Assembly (NCBI GenBank): GCA_036639875.1
Contig: JAVWHX010000024.1
Coordinates: 1-31,609 of the forward strand
Length of the DNA stretch: 31,609 nt
Direction of reading: 5' to 3'
From: JAVWHX01 sp036639875
GTDB lineage: Bacteria; Bacillota_I; Bacilli_A; Erysipelotrichales; Coprobacillaceae
The notes under the pieces were generated by a model. It saw nothing but the letters and a program-made list of their open reading frames with translations, made no database searches and was not told the DNA's origin. Below are positions 23,494 through 31,002 of this stretch, one piece after another (the stretch's first letter is position 1; each line of letters opens with the position of its first letter). The position numbers were made by a program, and so were the translations under genes.

Positions 23494-24432
23494 ATGTTAA
23501 AGAAAGCTAAAGAAGTCGTTGTCTCGGCTAACAGCCGTACAAAGGGAATTTTAGCAGTGGCATGTGTTTACTTTGCAGTTACTTTTGCAACAGTGACAAC
23601 AGGAGCCGTTAATCAAATTATTGATTTTATTCCAACTGTGGATATCAAATTAAAAGATGGTGTTCAAGAAGGAAAAGATTACTTAGTCAAACAAGATACA
23701 GTTACAAATGTATTGACTGAATTAAATGTAGAATTAAATAAAGGTGACACTTTAAATAAAGATAAAGACTATGTTGTTCAACAAGACGATCTTCTTGAAA
23801 TAACAAGAGTTGAAACAAAGACTATTGTTAAAGAAGAAACATTACCATATTCGACAGTCACTAAAGGATCTGGTGGATGGAGTACTACAGTTGAACAAGA
23901 AGGTAAAGATGGTAAGATTAAAAGAACGTATTTAGTAACATATGCAAATGGTAAAGAAACTTCAAAAAAAGTTATCAAAGAAGAAATTCTTGAAGAACCA
24001 ATTGATAAAGTTATTAGAAAAGGTGGCGTTAGTGAAGGGACAACCTTCTCAGGACGTTTAACTACTTATGGTGGAGATTGTAATGGATGTAGTGGAGGAA
24101 GTTCTGCTGGAGCTTCATTATCACCAACTACGGGTGTCAATGGTTCAAATTCACCATACCTTACTTACAATGGGAAACAATATTATGCTTTAGCAGCAGA
24201 TAGATCGATTCCTTTTGGAACAGTTATTAAAATTTCTAATCATAATTTGAACTTAGATAGTACAATTTATGGTATTGTTGTAGACCGTGGTGGTGCTATA
24301 AAAGGCAACAAGGTAGATATTTTTAAAGGTAGTGAAAGAGGTGGAAGAACTTACTTTAGTGGTAGTACTTCTAACAATACAAAATTTGAAATCGTCTCTA
24401 TAGGTAGCGGAAGAGCTCGTTTTTGGAGATAA
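23494..24432 (+). CDS. YabE-like cell wall protein with DUF348, G5 and 3D domains
   Basis: This 312-residue exported protein has an N-terminal signal or anchor helix (about 17-38) and one DUF348 repeat (about 48-105). A G5 domain (about 106-178) has the RVETKTIVKEETLPYSTVT-type start, and a C-terminal 3D domain (about 215-312) carries the three conserved aspartates in ALAADRSIPFG, VVDRGGAIKG and KVDIF. Such proteins (Bacillus YabE/YocH, Rpf-like) are lytic-transglycosylase-fold wall hydrolases. A Gly/Ser/Cys-rich segment (about 186-200) is an unusual insertion between G5 and 3D; its two cysteines could form a disulfide outside the cell. GGAGG lies 8-9 nt upstream of the start. The gene is co-transcribed with tatD and ends in a strong terminator. 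In Bacillus, yabE is controlled by antisense RNA; no antisense promoter was sought in detail here. Confidence 0.9.
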   Translation: MLKKAKEVVVSANSRTKGILAVACVYFAVTFATVTTGAVNQIIDFIPTVDIKLKDGVQEGKDYLVKQDTVTNVLTELNVELNKGDTLNKDKDYVVQQDDLLEITRVETKTIVKEETLPYSTVTKGSGGWSTTVEQEGKDGKIKRTYLVTYANGKETSKKVIKEEILEEPIDKVIRKGGVSEGTTFSGRLTTYGGDCNGCSGGSSAGASLSPTTGVNGSNSPYLTYNGKQYYALAADRSIPFGTVIKISNHNLNLDSTIYGIVVDRGGAIKGNKVDIFKGSERGGRTYFSGSTSNNTKFEIVSIGSGRARFWR

Positions 24433-24434
24433 CT

Positions 24435-24473
24435 AAAAGAAGCGTAATCATAAAAATGATTATGCTTCTTTTT
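24435..24473. terminator. Bidirectional terminator between the YabE-like and PstS-like genes
   Basis: The arm at 24435-24451 (AAAAGAAGCGTAATCAT) pairs with 24456-24472 over 17 bp with one wobble around AAAA. T and A runs on either side let it serve both converging genes. Confidence 0.9.
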
Positions 24474-24491
24474 AAATATTCTTATAAATTT

Positions 24492-25937
24492 CTACTTTAA
24501 GGAACAATAACCAGTTTGTTCAATGATATATTGTCCTTGATTTGATAATAAATAGTCTCTTAATTTTTTTACATTTTCATTTTGGTTTGATTTTAATGTT
24601 ACACAGTAAAGATACGTAGAAATAGGATAAGATTGATTTTTTATATTTTCTGTTGATGGTTTAATACCATCAATAGAAATTATTTTTACATCTTTCTCTT
24701 GATTTAATCCTTCTAAGAAATATCTAAATGTATAACCAATAGCTCCTGATTCATTATGATACTGAGCAACCTCTTTAATAATACCACCCATAGCTGCTTG
24801 CATTTCAAATGTCATTGGTTCTTTCAAACTTATATCACCCATAAAATGCATCATCATAGATTGACTCCCAGATCTTTCTGGTCGTTGAAAAGCAGTAATT
24901 TCTTCATCTTTACCACCAACCTCTTTCCAATTAGTGATATCCCCATGATAGATAGCTTTAACTTGATCAGTTGTTAAAGTATCAATTGGATTATCTTTAT
25001 TAACAAAGAATACAAAGCCTTCTTTACCGATAGGAGTATATTCTAACTCAACATTAAGTGTCTTAGCCTCTTCTAGTTGAACTTGTGAAGGTTTAGCTCC
25101 AAAAAACATATCACAATCTTTTTGAAATAATCGACTATACCCTACAGAAGTATTTGTAAAAGTGACAATCTTACCATTTGAAGAGGAATCTTTTGAATCT
25201 TTAGCAGTTTCCTCTATTTTGTCTATATCTTTATAAACTGCCTTAGCAATTGCACTATAAACAGGATAACAAGCTTCGGCTCCATCTAATATTGGCATGT
25301 CCTTTTCATTTTCTATAATAAAGGTACTTGGTTCTTTTAAAGTCACGAGTTTACTATTATTAGCATATGGATAATAATCAGATAAGTCAGTACTTGAAAA
25401 ACCGTTCATATAGTCAAATCCATGACCAGAATACTTTGCTTCAGGTCGATTGTTATAAAAATAAATATTTGATGAACATGCTAATAGAAAAGTTGTGCAT
25501 ATGATAGCTATTGTTTTAACCGAAACTTTTGGTTTTACTAGATAAAAACATATTACGAGCTGCATAATAAATACGACTTCTATCCATAAAATAGTATTTG
25601 GTAATATTCCCATAAGTGCAGAAAAAAATACCAAAGGAAAGTATGGAAATATAAGAATATAAAACAGATTAAATGATAGAGAATTAATATTCCCTTCAGT
25701 AATAATAAATAGAATACATAGAATAAGATTAATAAAAGCAAACAGATAAAAGAACGATTTTAAGTAACTATCATTTAAAATTTTATGTTTTAATAGAAAT
25801 TTATAATAAATAATTAAAAATGAGAATACTAATAGACTTGCTAGAAAATGAGAAGTTATTGTAAAAGCTAAAATGATAGAACAAAAAAACGAAGGAAGAA
25901 TGAAAAGCCAACTAACAGACTTTATAAATCTAATCAT
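24492..25937 (-). CDS. Membrane protein fused to a phosphate-binding-protein-like (PstS-type) domain
   Basis: The protein has 481 residues. The N-terminal part (about 1-165) is hydrophobic with about five or six membrane segments and no family I recognise. The C-terminal part (about 195-481) is a PBP-like domain of the PstS group, with DGAEACYPVYSAIAKAVY, a loop ending in FTNTSVGYSRLFQKDCDMFFGAKPS, GKEGFVFFVNKDNPID, IYHGDITNWKEVGG, FQRPERSGSQSMM (the phosphate-contact region) and GAIGYTFRYF. PstS is normally a free lipoprotein feeding PstCAB. Here it is tethered by several helices and no pst genes are adjacent, so it may act as a phosphate sensor or local trap. The ATG at 25937 has a GTGAGG upstream; the in-frame GTG at 25952 overlaps that site. 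It lies 23 bp downstream of the CoA-binding gene, probably on one transcript. Confidence 0.8.
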   Translation of the reverse strand: MIRFIKSVSWLFILPSFFCSIILAFTITSHFLASLLVFSFLIIYYKFLLKHKILNDSYLKSFFYLFAFINLILCILFIITEGNINSLSFNLFYILIFPYFPLVFFSALMGILPNTILWIEVVFIMQLVICFYLVKPKVSVKTIAIICTTFLLACSSNIYFYNNRPEAKYSGHGFDYMNGFSSTDLSDYYPYANNSKLVTLKEPSTFIIENEKDMPILDGAEACYPVYSAIAKAVYKDIDKIEETAKDSKDSSSNGKIVTFTNTSVGYSRLFQKDCDMFFGAKPSQVQLEEAKTLNVELEYTPIGKEGFVFFVNKDNPIDTLTTDQVKAIYHGDITNWKEVGGKDEEITAFQRPERSGSQSMMMHFMGDISLKEPMTFEMQAAMGGIIKEVAQYHNESGAIGYTFRYFLEGLNQEKDVKIISIDGIKPSTENIKNQSYPISTYLYCVTLKSNQNENVKKLRDYLLSNQGQYIIEQTGYCSLK

Positions 25938-25960
25938 AATATCAATCCTCACTTTCTCTA

Positions 25961-26338
25961 TTATGATGTTTCAACAAGTACACAAGCTAAAATAGGAGTA
26001 ATCCCATTATCTTTCATATATTCTAATAACTCATCATCATAAGTATTAGGTTGCATCCAAGCATAATGAATACCAATAGCACTCATTTCATCTACATAAC
26101 TATAAGCATGTTCTTTGCTTACAACAAAAACAACAACATCAATAGGATGATTAATGCTTTCTAAAGAAGGATACAAAGTATCTTCATCAATATAATCATA
26201 AAGAGGAGAAACTCCAAAAACGTCATAGTTTCTTTCTTTTAATCTATGATAAATTTTATAACCAAACTTTTCTTTGTTTTGTGATACACCAATAACTGAA
26301 AAATGATAATACTTTTTTAATATATCTTTTGGATTCAT
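25961..26338 (-). CDS. CoA-binding domain protein (YccU-like)
   Basis: This 125-residue Rossmann-fold protein is of the CoA-binding family, as in the nucleotide-binding part of succinyl-CoA synthetase alpha. It shows FSVIGVSQNKEKFGYKIYHRLKERNYDVFGVSPLYDYI, then VDVVVFVV and a C-terminal ILACVLVE. Members bind CoA or PLP-like nucleotides but their role is not defined. The ATG at 26338 has GGTGAT at 4 nt; longer in-frame starts at 26344 and 26389 are less well placed. It is divergent from mnmG, and the two promoter regions overlap within about 95 bp. A TATAAT box on the minus strand is at 26357-26362. Confidence 0.85.
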   Translation of the reverse strand: MNPKDILKKYYHFSVIGVSQNKEKFGYKIYHRLKERNYDVFGVSPLYDYIDEDTLYPSLESINHPIDVVVFVVSKEHAYSYVDEMSAIGIHYAWMQPNTYDDELLEYMKDNGITPILACVLVETS

Positions 26339-26378
26339 CTTCATCACCTCAAATTCATTATAACACAATGAAATAAAA

Positions 26379-26407
26379 TTGATAAACAATAAAAATTATG
26401 CTATAGT
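26379..26407 (+). promoter_or_regulatory. Promoter of mnmG-rsmG
   Basis: TTGATA (26379-26384), a 17-bp spacer and TATAGT (26402-26407). The start codon is at 26435, with AAGGAGTTGA between. Confidence 0.8.
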
Positions 26408-26434
26408 TGAGTAGCGATAAAAGGAGTTGAGAAT

Positions 26435-28288
26435 ATGTATGATGTTATTGTTGTAGGGGGCGGACATGCAGGGATTGAAGCGTGTTTAGCACCAGCTAGA
26501 ATAGGTAAAAAAACTTTACTTATAACAACTAATTTTGATAATGTTGGATCATTGCCATGTAATACATCAATTGGTGGACCAGCTAAAGGAATCATTGTTA
26601 GAGAAGTTGATGCATTAGGTGGCCAAATGGGTAAAACTGCAGATGCAACATACCTTCAATTAAAAATGTTAAATACTGCAAAAGGACCAGGTGTTCAATC
26701 ATTACGTGCTCAAGCAGATAAAGCAACATATCCACGCTATATGCAAGATCTCTTAAGAAAACAAGATCATCTTGATATTATTGAAGGTATGGTAGAACAT
26801 TTGATTATTGATGATAATAAGGTTAAAGGTGTGACTTTGGATAATGGAGATATTTATAATGGACAAACTGTTATTTTAACAACAGGTACATATTTAAAAT
26901 CTGAAATCCTTGTAGGAGATCAAAAGACTCCTTGTGGACCAGATCAACAAAGACAATCATTATTTTTATCAGATCATTTAAAAGAACTTGGTTTTCATAT
27001 TCAAAGATTAAAAACAGGAACTCCTCCAAGAGTTGATATTGATAGTGTAGACTTTTCTAAAACACAACTTCAACCAGGAACAGATGAACCTTTATCATTT
27101 AGTTATGAAACACATTCATATATTCCTATAGATCAACAAACTCCTTGTTACTTAACATATACAAACGAAACGACTCATCAAATCATTAAAGATAATTTAC
27201 ATCGTTCAAGTATGTATTCAGGAATAGTGAAAGGAATAGGACCAAGATATTGTCCTTCTATCGAAGATAAGATAGTTAAATTTTCAGATAAACCCCAACA
27301 TCAAATCTTCCTAGAACCAGAATCAAAAGAAATGAATACAATCTATGTTCAAGGTTTCTCAACATCATTACCACATGATGTTCAAGAAGAAATGATTAGA
27401 ACAATCCCAGGACTAGAAAACTGTAAGATTTTAAAATATGCATATGCAATAGAATATGACGCTATTGATCCATTACAATTATGGCCATCATTAGAAACAA
27501 AAGTTATTGAGAATTTATTTACCGCAGGTCAAATTAATGGCACGAGTGGATATGAAGAAGCAGCGGCTCAAGGACTCATTGCTGGTATTAATGCAACTAA
27601 GAAATTAAATAATGAAGAACCATTAATCTTAAAAAGAGATGAAGCTTATATAGGAGTTATGATTGATGATTTGGTAACTAAGGGAACTAAAGAACCATAT
27701 CGTATGTTAACATCTCGTGCTGAATATCGTTTATTATTAAGACACGATAACGCTGATGAAAGATTAAGGAAGCATGGTTATGATGCTCATCTTGTTTCAC
27801 AAGATGCTTATCAAGCTTATTTAGATAAGATGCAACGTATTCATCAAGAAATTGATAGACTAAGTGAAATTCGTTTTACACCTAAACATGAAATTAATGA
27901 TATTTTAGAGACACTTGGTTCAACACGTTTAAATGAAGGAATTAGTGCTAAGGTTTTATTACAAAGACCTGAGATGGATTATCAAAAGATAAAACCATTT
28001 ATTGGTGAAACATCATTAACTCATGAAGAAGAAAAAAGAGTCACTATTCTTATTAAATATAAAGGATATATTGAAAAGACTTTAAGACAAGTTGAAAAAC
28101 AATTAAAAATGGAAGAAAAACAAATTCCAAGTGATATTAACTATGAAGATGTTTTAAATCTTTCTTTAGAAGCAAAACAAAAATTATCTCAAATTAGACC
28201 ATTAACAATTGCTCAAGCTTCAAGAATATCAGGAATTAATCCAGCAGATATATCTGTATTATTAATTCATTTAAAACAGAAATATTAA
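26435..28288 (+). CDS. mnmG: tRNA uridine 5-carboxymethylaminomethyl modification enzyme MnmG (GidA)
   Basis: This FAD enzyme works with MnmE to modify U34 of several tRNAs. The 617 residues show the FAD-binding VVGGGHAGIEACLAPARIG, PCNTSIGGPAKG, the GGQMG and RAQADKATYPRYM segments, LKTGTPPRVD, ENLFTAGQINGTSGYEEAAAQGLIAG with the second GidA signature, MLTSRAEYRLLLRHDNAD, and a C-terminal helical domain with IKYKGYIEKTLRQ. The ATG has AAGGAG upstream. It heads an operon with rsmG, which follows after 9 bp. The usual upstream partner mnmE is not in the window; the gene to the left is divergent. Confidence 0.97.
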   Translation: MYDVIVVGGGHAGIEACLAPARIGKKTLLITTNFDNVGSLPCNTSIGGPAKGIIVREVDALGGQMGKTADATYLQLKMLNTAKGPGVQSLRAQADKATYPRYMQDLLRKQDHLDIIEGMVEHLIIDDNKVKGVTLDNGDIYNGQTVILTTGTYLKSEILVGDQKTPCGPDQQRQSLFLSDHLKELGFHIQRLKTGTPPRVDIDSVDFSKTQLQPGTDEPLSFSYETHSYIPIDQQTPCYLTYTNETTHQIIKDNLHRSSMYSGIVKGIGPRYCPSIEDKIVKFSDKPQHQIFLEPESKEMNTIYVQGFSTSLPHDVQEEMIRTIPGLENCKILKYAYAIEYDAIDPLQLWPSLETKVIENLFTAGQINGTSGYEEAAAQGLIAGINATKKLNNEEPLILKRDEAYIGVMIDDLVTKGTKEPYRMLTSRAEYRLLLRHDNADERLRKHGYDAHLVSQDAYQAYLDKMQRIHQEIDRLSEIRFTPKHEINDILETLGSTRLNEGISAKVLLQRPEMDYQKIKPFIGETSLTHEEEKRVTILIKYKGYIEKTLRQVEKQLKMEEKQIPSDINYEDVLNLSLEAKQKLSQIRPLTIAQASRISGINPADISVLLIHLKQKY

Positions 28289-28297
28289 GAGGTATAT

Positions 28298-29002
28298 ATG
28301 AATAAAGAAGAATTTTTAAAAGCCTTAGAAGAAAAAGGAATTATCTTAAATGATCAACAAATAAAACAATTTGATACATACTATCATACCTTAGTAGAAT
28401 GGAATGAAAAGATGAATCTTACTGCTATAACAAAAGAAGAAGATGTTTATCTTAAACATTTCTATGATTCTTTAACAATATCTTTTGATCATGAATTTAA
28501 TAATCAATCATTATGTGATATAGGTGCAGGTGCTGGATTTCCATCTATTCCATTAAAGATTGTTTATCCTAACTTAAAAGTAACAATAGTTGATTCCCTT
28601 ACTAAGAGAATGACTTTTATTGATCACCTATCAAAAGAACTTGGTTTAGATAATGTCAGTGCAATAAGTGCAAGAGCAGAAGAATATGCATTACAACATC
28701 GCGAATCATTTGATATTGTGACTGCAAGAGCAGTTGCAAGATTAAATATCTTACAAGAATTATGTTTACCTTTAGTAAAGTTAAATGGATACTTTATCAC
28801 TTTAAAAGGTTTAAAAGCAAAAGAAGAATTAGATGAATCTAAAAGCGGTATTGAAAAACTAGGTGGTAAGGTGATAAAACAAGTTGATTTTACATTAACT
28901 GATGAAAACGATCATAGATGTAATATCTATATTCATAAGGAAAAGTTAACACCACAAACATACCCAAGACCTTTTGGTAAAATTAAAAAGAAACCATTAT
29001 AG
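28298..29002 (+). CDS. rsmG: 16S rRNA 7-methylguanosine methyltransferase RsmG (GidB)
   Basis: Methylates G527 of 16S rRNA with SAM; loss can give low-level streptomycin resistance. The 234 residues show WNEKMNLTAI and the KHFYDSL segment, the SAM site LCDIGAGAGFPSIPL, a VDSLTKRM strand, the RAEEYA region, DIVTARAVARL and a C-terminal YPRPFGKIKKKPL tail typical of the family. It follows mnmG in the common Firmicute order. In many relatives noc/parA/parB follow; here a terminator and unrelated genes do. Confidence 0.97.
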   Translation: MNKEEFLKALEEKGIILNDQQIKQFDTYYHTLVEWNEKMNLTAITKEEDVYLKHFYDSLTISFDHEFNNQSLCDIGAGAGFPSIPLKIVYPNLKVTIVDSLTKRMTFIDHLSKELGLDNVSAISARAEEYALQHRESFDIVTARAVARLNILQELCLPLVKLNGYFITLKGLKAKEELDESKSGIEKLGGKVIKQVDFTLTDENDHRCNIYIHKEKLTPQTYPRPFGKIKKKPL

Positions 29003-29024
29003 AAGACCTGTAAAGGTCTTTTTG
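29003..29024 (+). terminator. Terminator of mnmG-rsmG
   Basis: AAGACCT (29003-29009) pairs with AGGTCTT (29014-29020) around GTAA, followed by TTT. The following gap to 29205 holds a TATAAT at 29116-29121 without a clear -35, and otherwise only AT-rich sequence. Confidence 0.85.
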
Positions 29025-29205
29025 CTTAATAAAAATTTATAAAAAATCAACAAAACATTCATTTAAACAATTTATTTTATTTGCTTTTGGCATATATTTT
29101 TATCTTCGTTTGTGATATAATTCCTTATAGGAAGAGAGTAATAAATTTGTTTTTTATTATAGAGAAGATTTAATCGATACAAATTTTCAGTTGAGGAGAA
29201 CTTTC

Positions 29206-30357
29206 ATGGAGGAGAATAATGAAAATGCAATAATAGATGAAAAAACGAAAGAAGATACTTTATCTAAAACAACAATAGCACTTTTAGATAATGAAGAAGT
29301 AACAGAATTGAATACACAAGAATATTCTGATTTTGATATTCAAGGAATGATACATGAAATTAGAGGTCAACAAGTTATGTTGGATTCTGATTTGGCAAAG
29401 TTGTTTGGTTATGAACTAAAAAAAATGAACCAACAAGTTAAAAGAAATGATGAAAGATTTCCAGATGATTTTATGTTTCAGATAACCAGGGATGAAATAC
29501 CTGAATCTTTAAAGTCACAATTTGTGACTTTAAACAATAATGATAATAAAAGAGGTCTCCATATAAAGAAGATGCCTTATGCTTTTACTGAACAGGGAGT
29601 CAATCAATTGTCAAGTGTATTAAAAGGCCCTATTGCAGTCAAACAAAGTGTTAATATTATGAGAGTTTTTGTAAAAATGAGGCATTATCTTATTGAAAAT
29701 AGACAACTATTTGGTAACGCAGAGATACTTAAAATAACACATGCATAAGTTGAAGATAATATCAAAATTAAAGAGCAGATAAGCAACAATTATAAAGAAA
29801 CGAAAAGAGAAATTAAATCTATTAAAGAAAACATGGTGACAAAACATGATATGAAAAATACTATGAACAGAATCTTAGATAGTTTTATACCTAAAGAAAA
29901 TTTAAAACAATTTGTTTTTAAAGATGGTCAGCCATTTGAGGCAAATGAGACTTATATTAATATTTATAAAGAAGCAAAACATTCTATTTACATTGTTGAT
30001 GACTATATCAATTGTCATACGTTGTCTTTATTAACTGCTAAAAAAAGTAATGTTGATGTTATTATTTTTTCTGATAATAAAGGGAGAGGAAGTGGCAAAT
30101 TAAATGAATTAGAATTCAATAATTTCAATATAGAATATCCTACTCTTTCTATAAAAAAGAATAATAACAAGTGTCATGATAGATTTATCATCTTAGATTA
30201 TAAATTAGAAACAGAAAAAATTTATCATTGTGGAGCATCAAGTAAAGATGCTGGTAAGAAAACTTGTTGCATAAGCTTGTTTTCTACGCCTAGTATGTTT
30301 CATTCGGTTATTGATGATTTGTTAAAAAATGATGATTATACTTTTTATACATTGTAA
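29206..30357 (+). pseudogene. ORF6N-domain gene with PLD-like C-terminus, split by an in-frame stop
   Basis: The reading frame from the ATG at 29206 runs 180 codons, hits TAA at 29746-29748, and then stays open in the same frame to 30357. The first part carries an acidic leader (about 1-45) and an ORF6N DNA-binding domain (about 48-150; IRGQQVMLDSDLAKLFGYE, the FPDDFMFQIT strand, MPYAFTEQGVNQLSSVL). After the stop comes a coiled-coil-like linker. Then comes a domain common in full-length ORF6N proteins, with VFKDGQPFEANETY, IVDDYI, a CHDRFIILD motif and YHCGASSKDAG resembling a phospholipase-D-type HxK/D pattern. One base change (for example CAA or GAA to TAA) explains the break. A shortened ORF6N protein is probably still made, from GAGGAGAA 6 nt before the ATG. 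Internal starts at 29833 or 29851 have poor ribosome-binding sites. ORF6N genes are typical of phages and mobile DNA. Confidence 0.8.
29508..29534. repeat. 27-bp palindrome inside the ORF6N coding sequence
   Basis: TTTAAAGTCACAA (29508-29520) and TTGTGACTTTAAA (29522-29534) are exact complements around a single T. The bases code for the SLKSQFVTLN segment. Similar residues are common in ORF6N proteins, so protein constraint may be part of the cause. The length and perfection are nevertheless notable. Confidence 0.75.
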
Positions 30358-30719
30358 ATTTTAAAATATAATAAAGTATAAACAGGAAAAGAAATTTATA
30401 ACTATAAATTCAAATAAAAAGAAAGAAACAGGGTTGAGGATAGAATTAACAAAGATGATTCATTCAACAAAGGGACTTGGTTTAAATAATGCATATGCTA
30501 TTATAAGAACTGTAGAGGTCTTTTTATGTACATGTGATTATGTTATGATATTCAAAGAGGTGGCTAATGTGGATATATCATAAAGTTTATGATGATGGTA
30601 TGCAAAGTCTTATATAAAGATAGGAAAAAAGCTATTCAACAAATGAAGCAATTGACATGGGAGTATTAGGAATAATAAGATAAAAATCTCATAAAAGATT
30701 ATCAATTGATGGAAAATAT
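30358..30719. other. Intergenic stretch with possible coding debris
   Basis: No intact gene is supported. A 49-codon frame from a TTG at 30434 to 30583 (with a GLGLNNAYAIIRTVE stretch) has no ribosome-binding site. Overlapping its end, an ATG at 30567 with AGAGGTGG upstream starts MWIYHKVYDDGMQ and stops at 30617. Shifting frame after 30605 extends it through VLYKDRKKAIQQMKQLTWEY to a stop at 30660-30668. This looks like a decayed small gene with a frameshift, but no family is recognised. Confidence 0.3.
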
Positions 30720-30751
30720 AAAACCATGTAGATATGATTCTGCATGGTTTT
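30720..30751 (-). terminator. Hairpin at the end of the small membrane-protein gene
   Basis: AAAACCATGTAGA (30720-30732) pairs with TCTGCATGGTTTT (30739-30751) around TATGAT. On the minus strand one pair is a C-A mismatch and ATATTTTCC follows. It lies at the stop codon of the minus-strand gene and is the only candidate terminator for it; pairing is slightly better on the plus strand. Confidence 0.65.
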
Positions 30752-30938
30752 ACTTTAACATTTTCTTATAATTATTTTTAAAATATATATAACCCTTGTA
30801 TATCAATATAACTTCTGCAATACAAGCAATCAAAATTCCAGTCCAATAGAAAATAGGAGATAGTGTCCCATCATTAATCCCTGCACTTACAAAGAACAGC
30901 AATGACGCTAAAGCAAATAACTCTAAAACTTTTCTCAT
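30750..30938 (-). CDS. Small two-helix membrane protein of unknown function
   Basis: The 62 residues contain two hydrophobic helices (about 5-22 and 28-48) separated by a short GINDGTLSP loop, and a lysine-rich tail (KNNYKKMLK) that would stay in the cytoplasm. AAGGAGG lies 8 nt upstream of the ATG, good evidence that it is translated. It is separated from the KdpD-like gene by 64 bp on the same strand, so it may be read from that transcript. No family is recognised. Confidence 0.7.
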   Translation of the reverse strand: MRKVLELFALASLLFFVSAGINDGTLSPIFYWTGILIACIAEVILIYKGYIYFKNNYKKMLK

Positions 30939-31002
30939 GGTAACATCCTCCTTATATCTTAAATAAATTATATCATTTAAAGATTATAAAGGAAATATCA
31001 TA

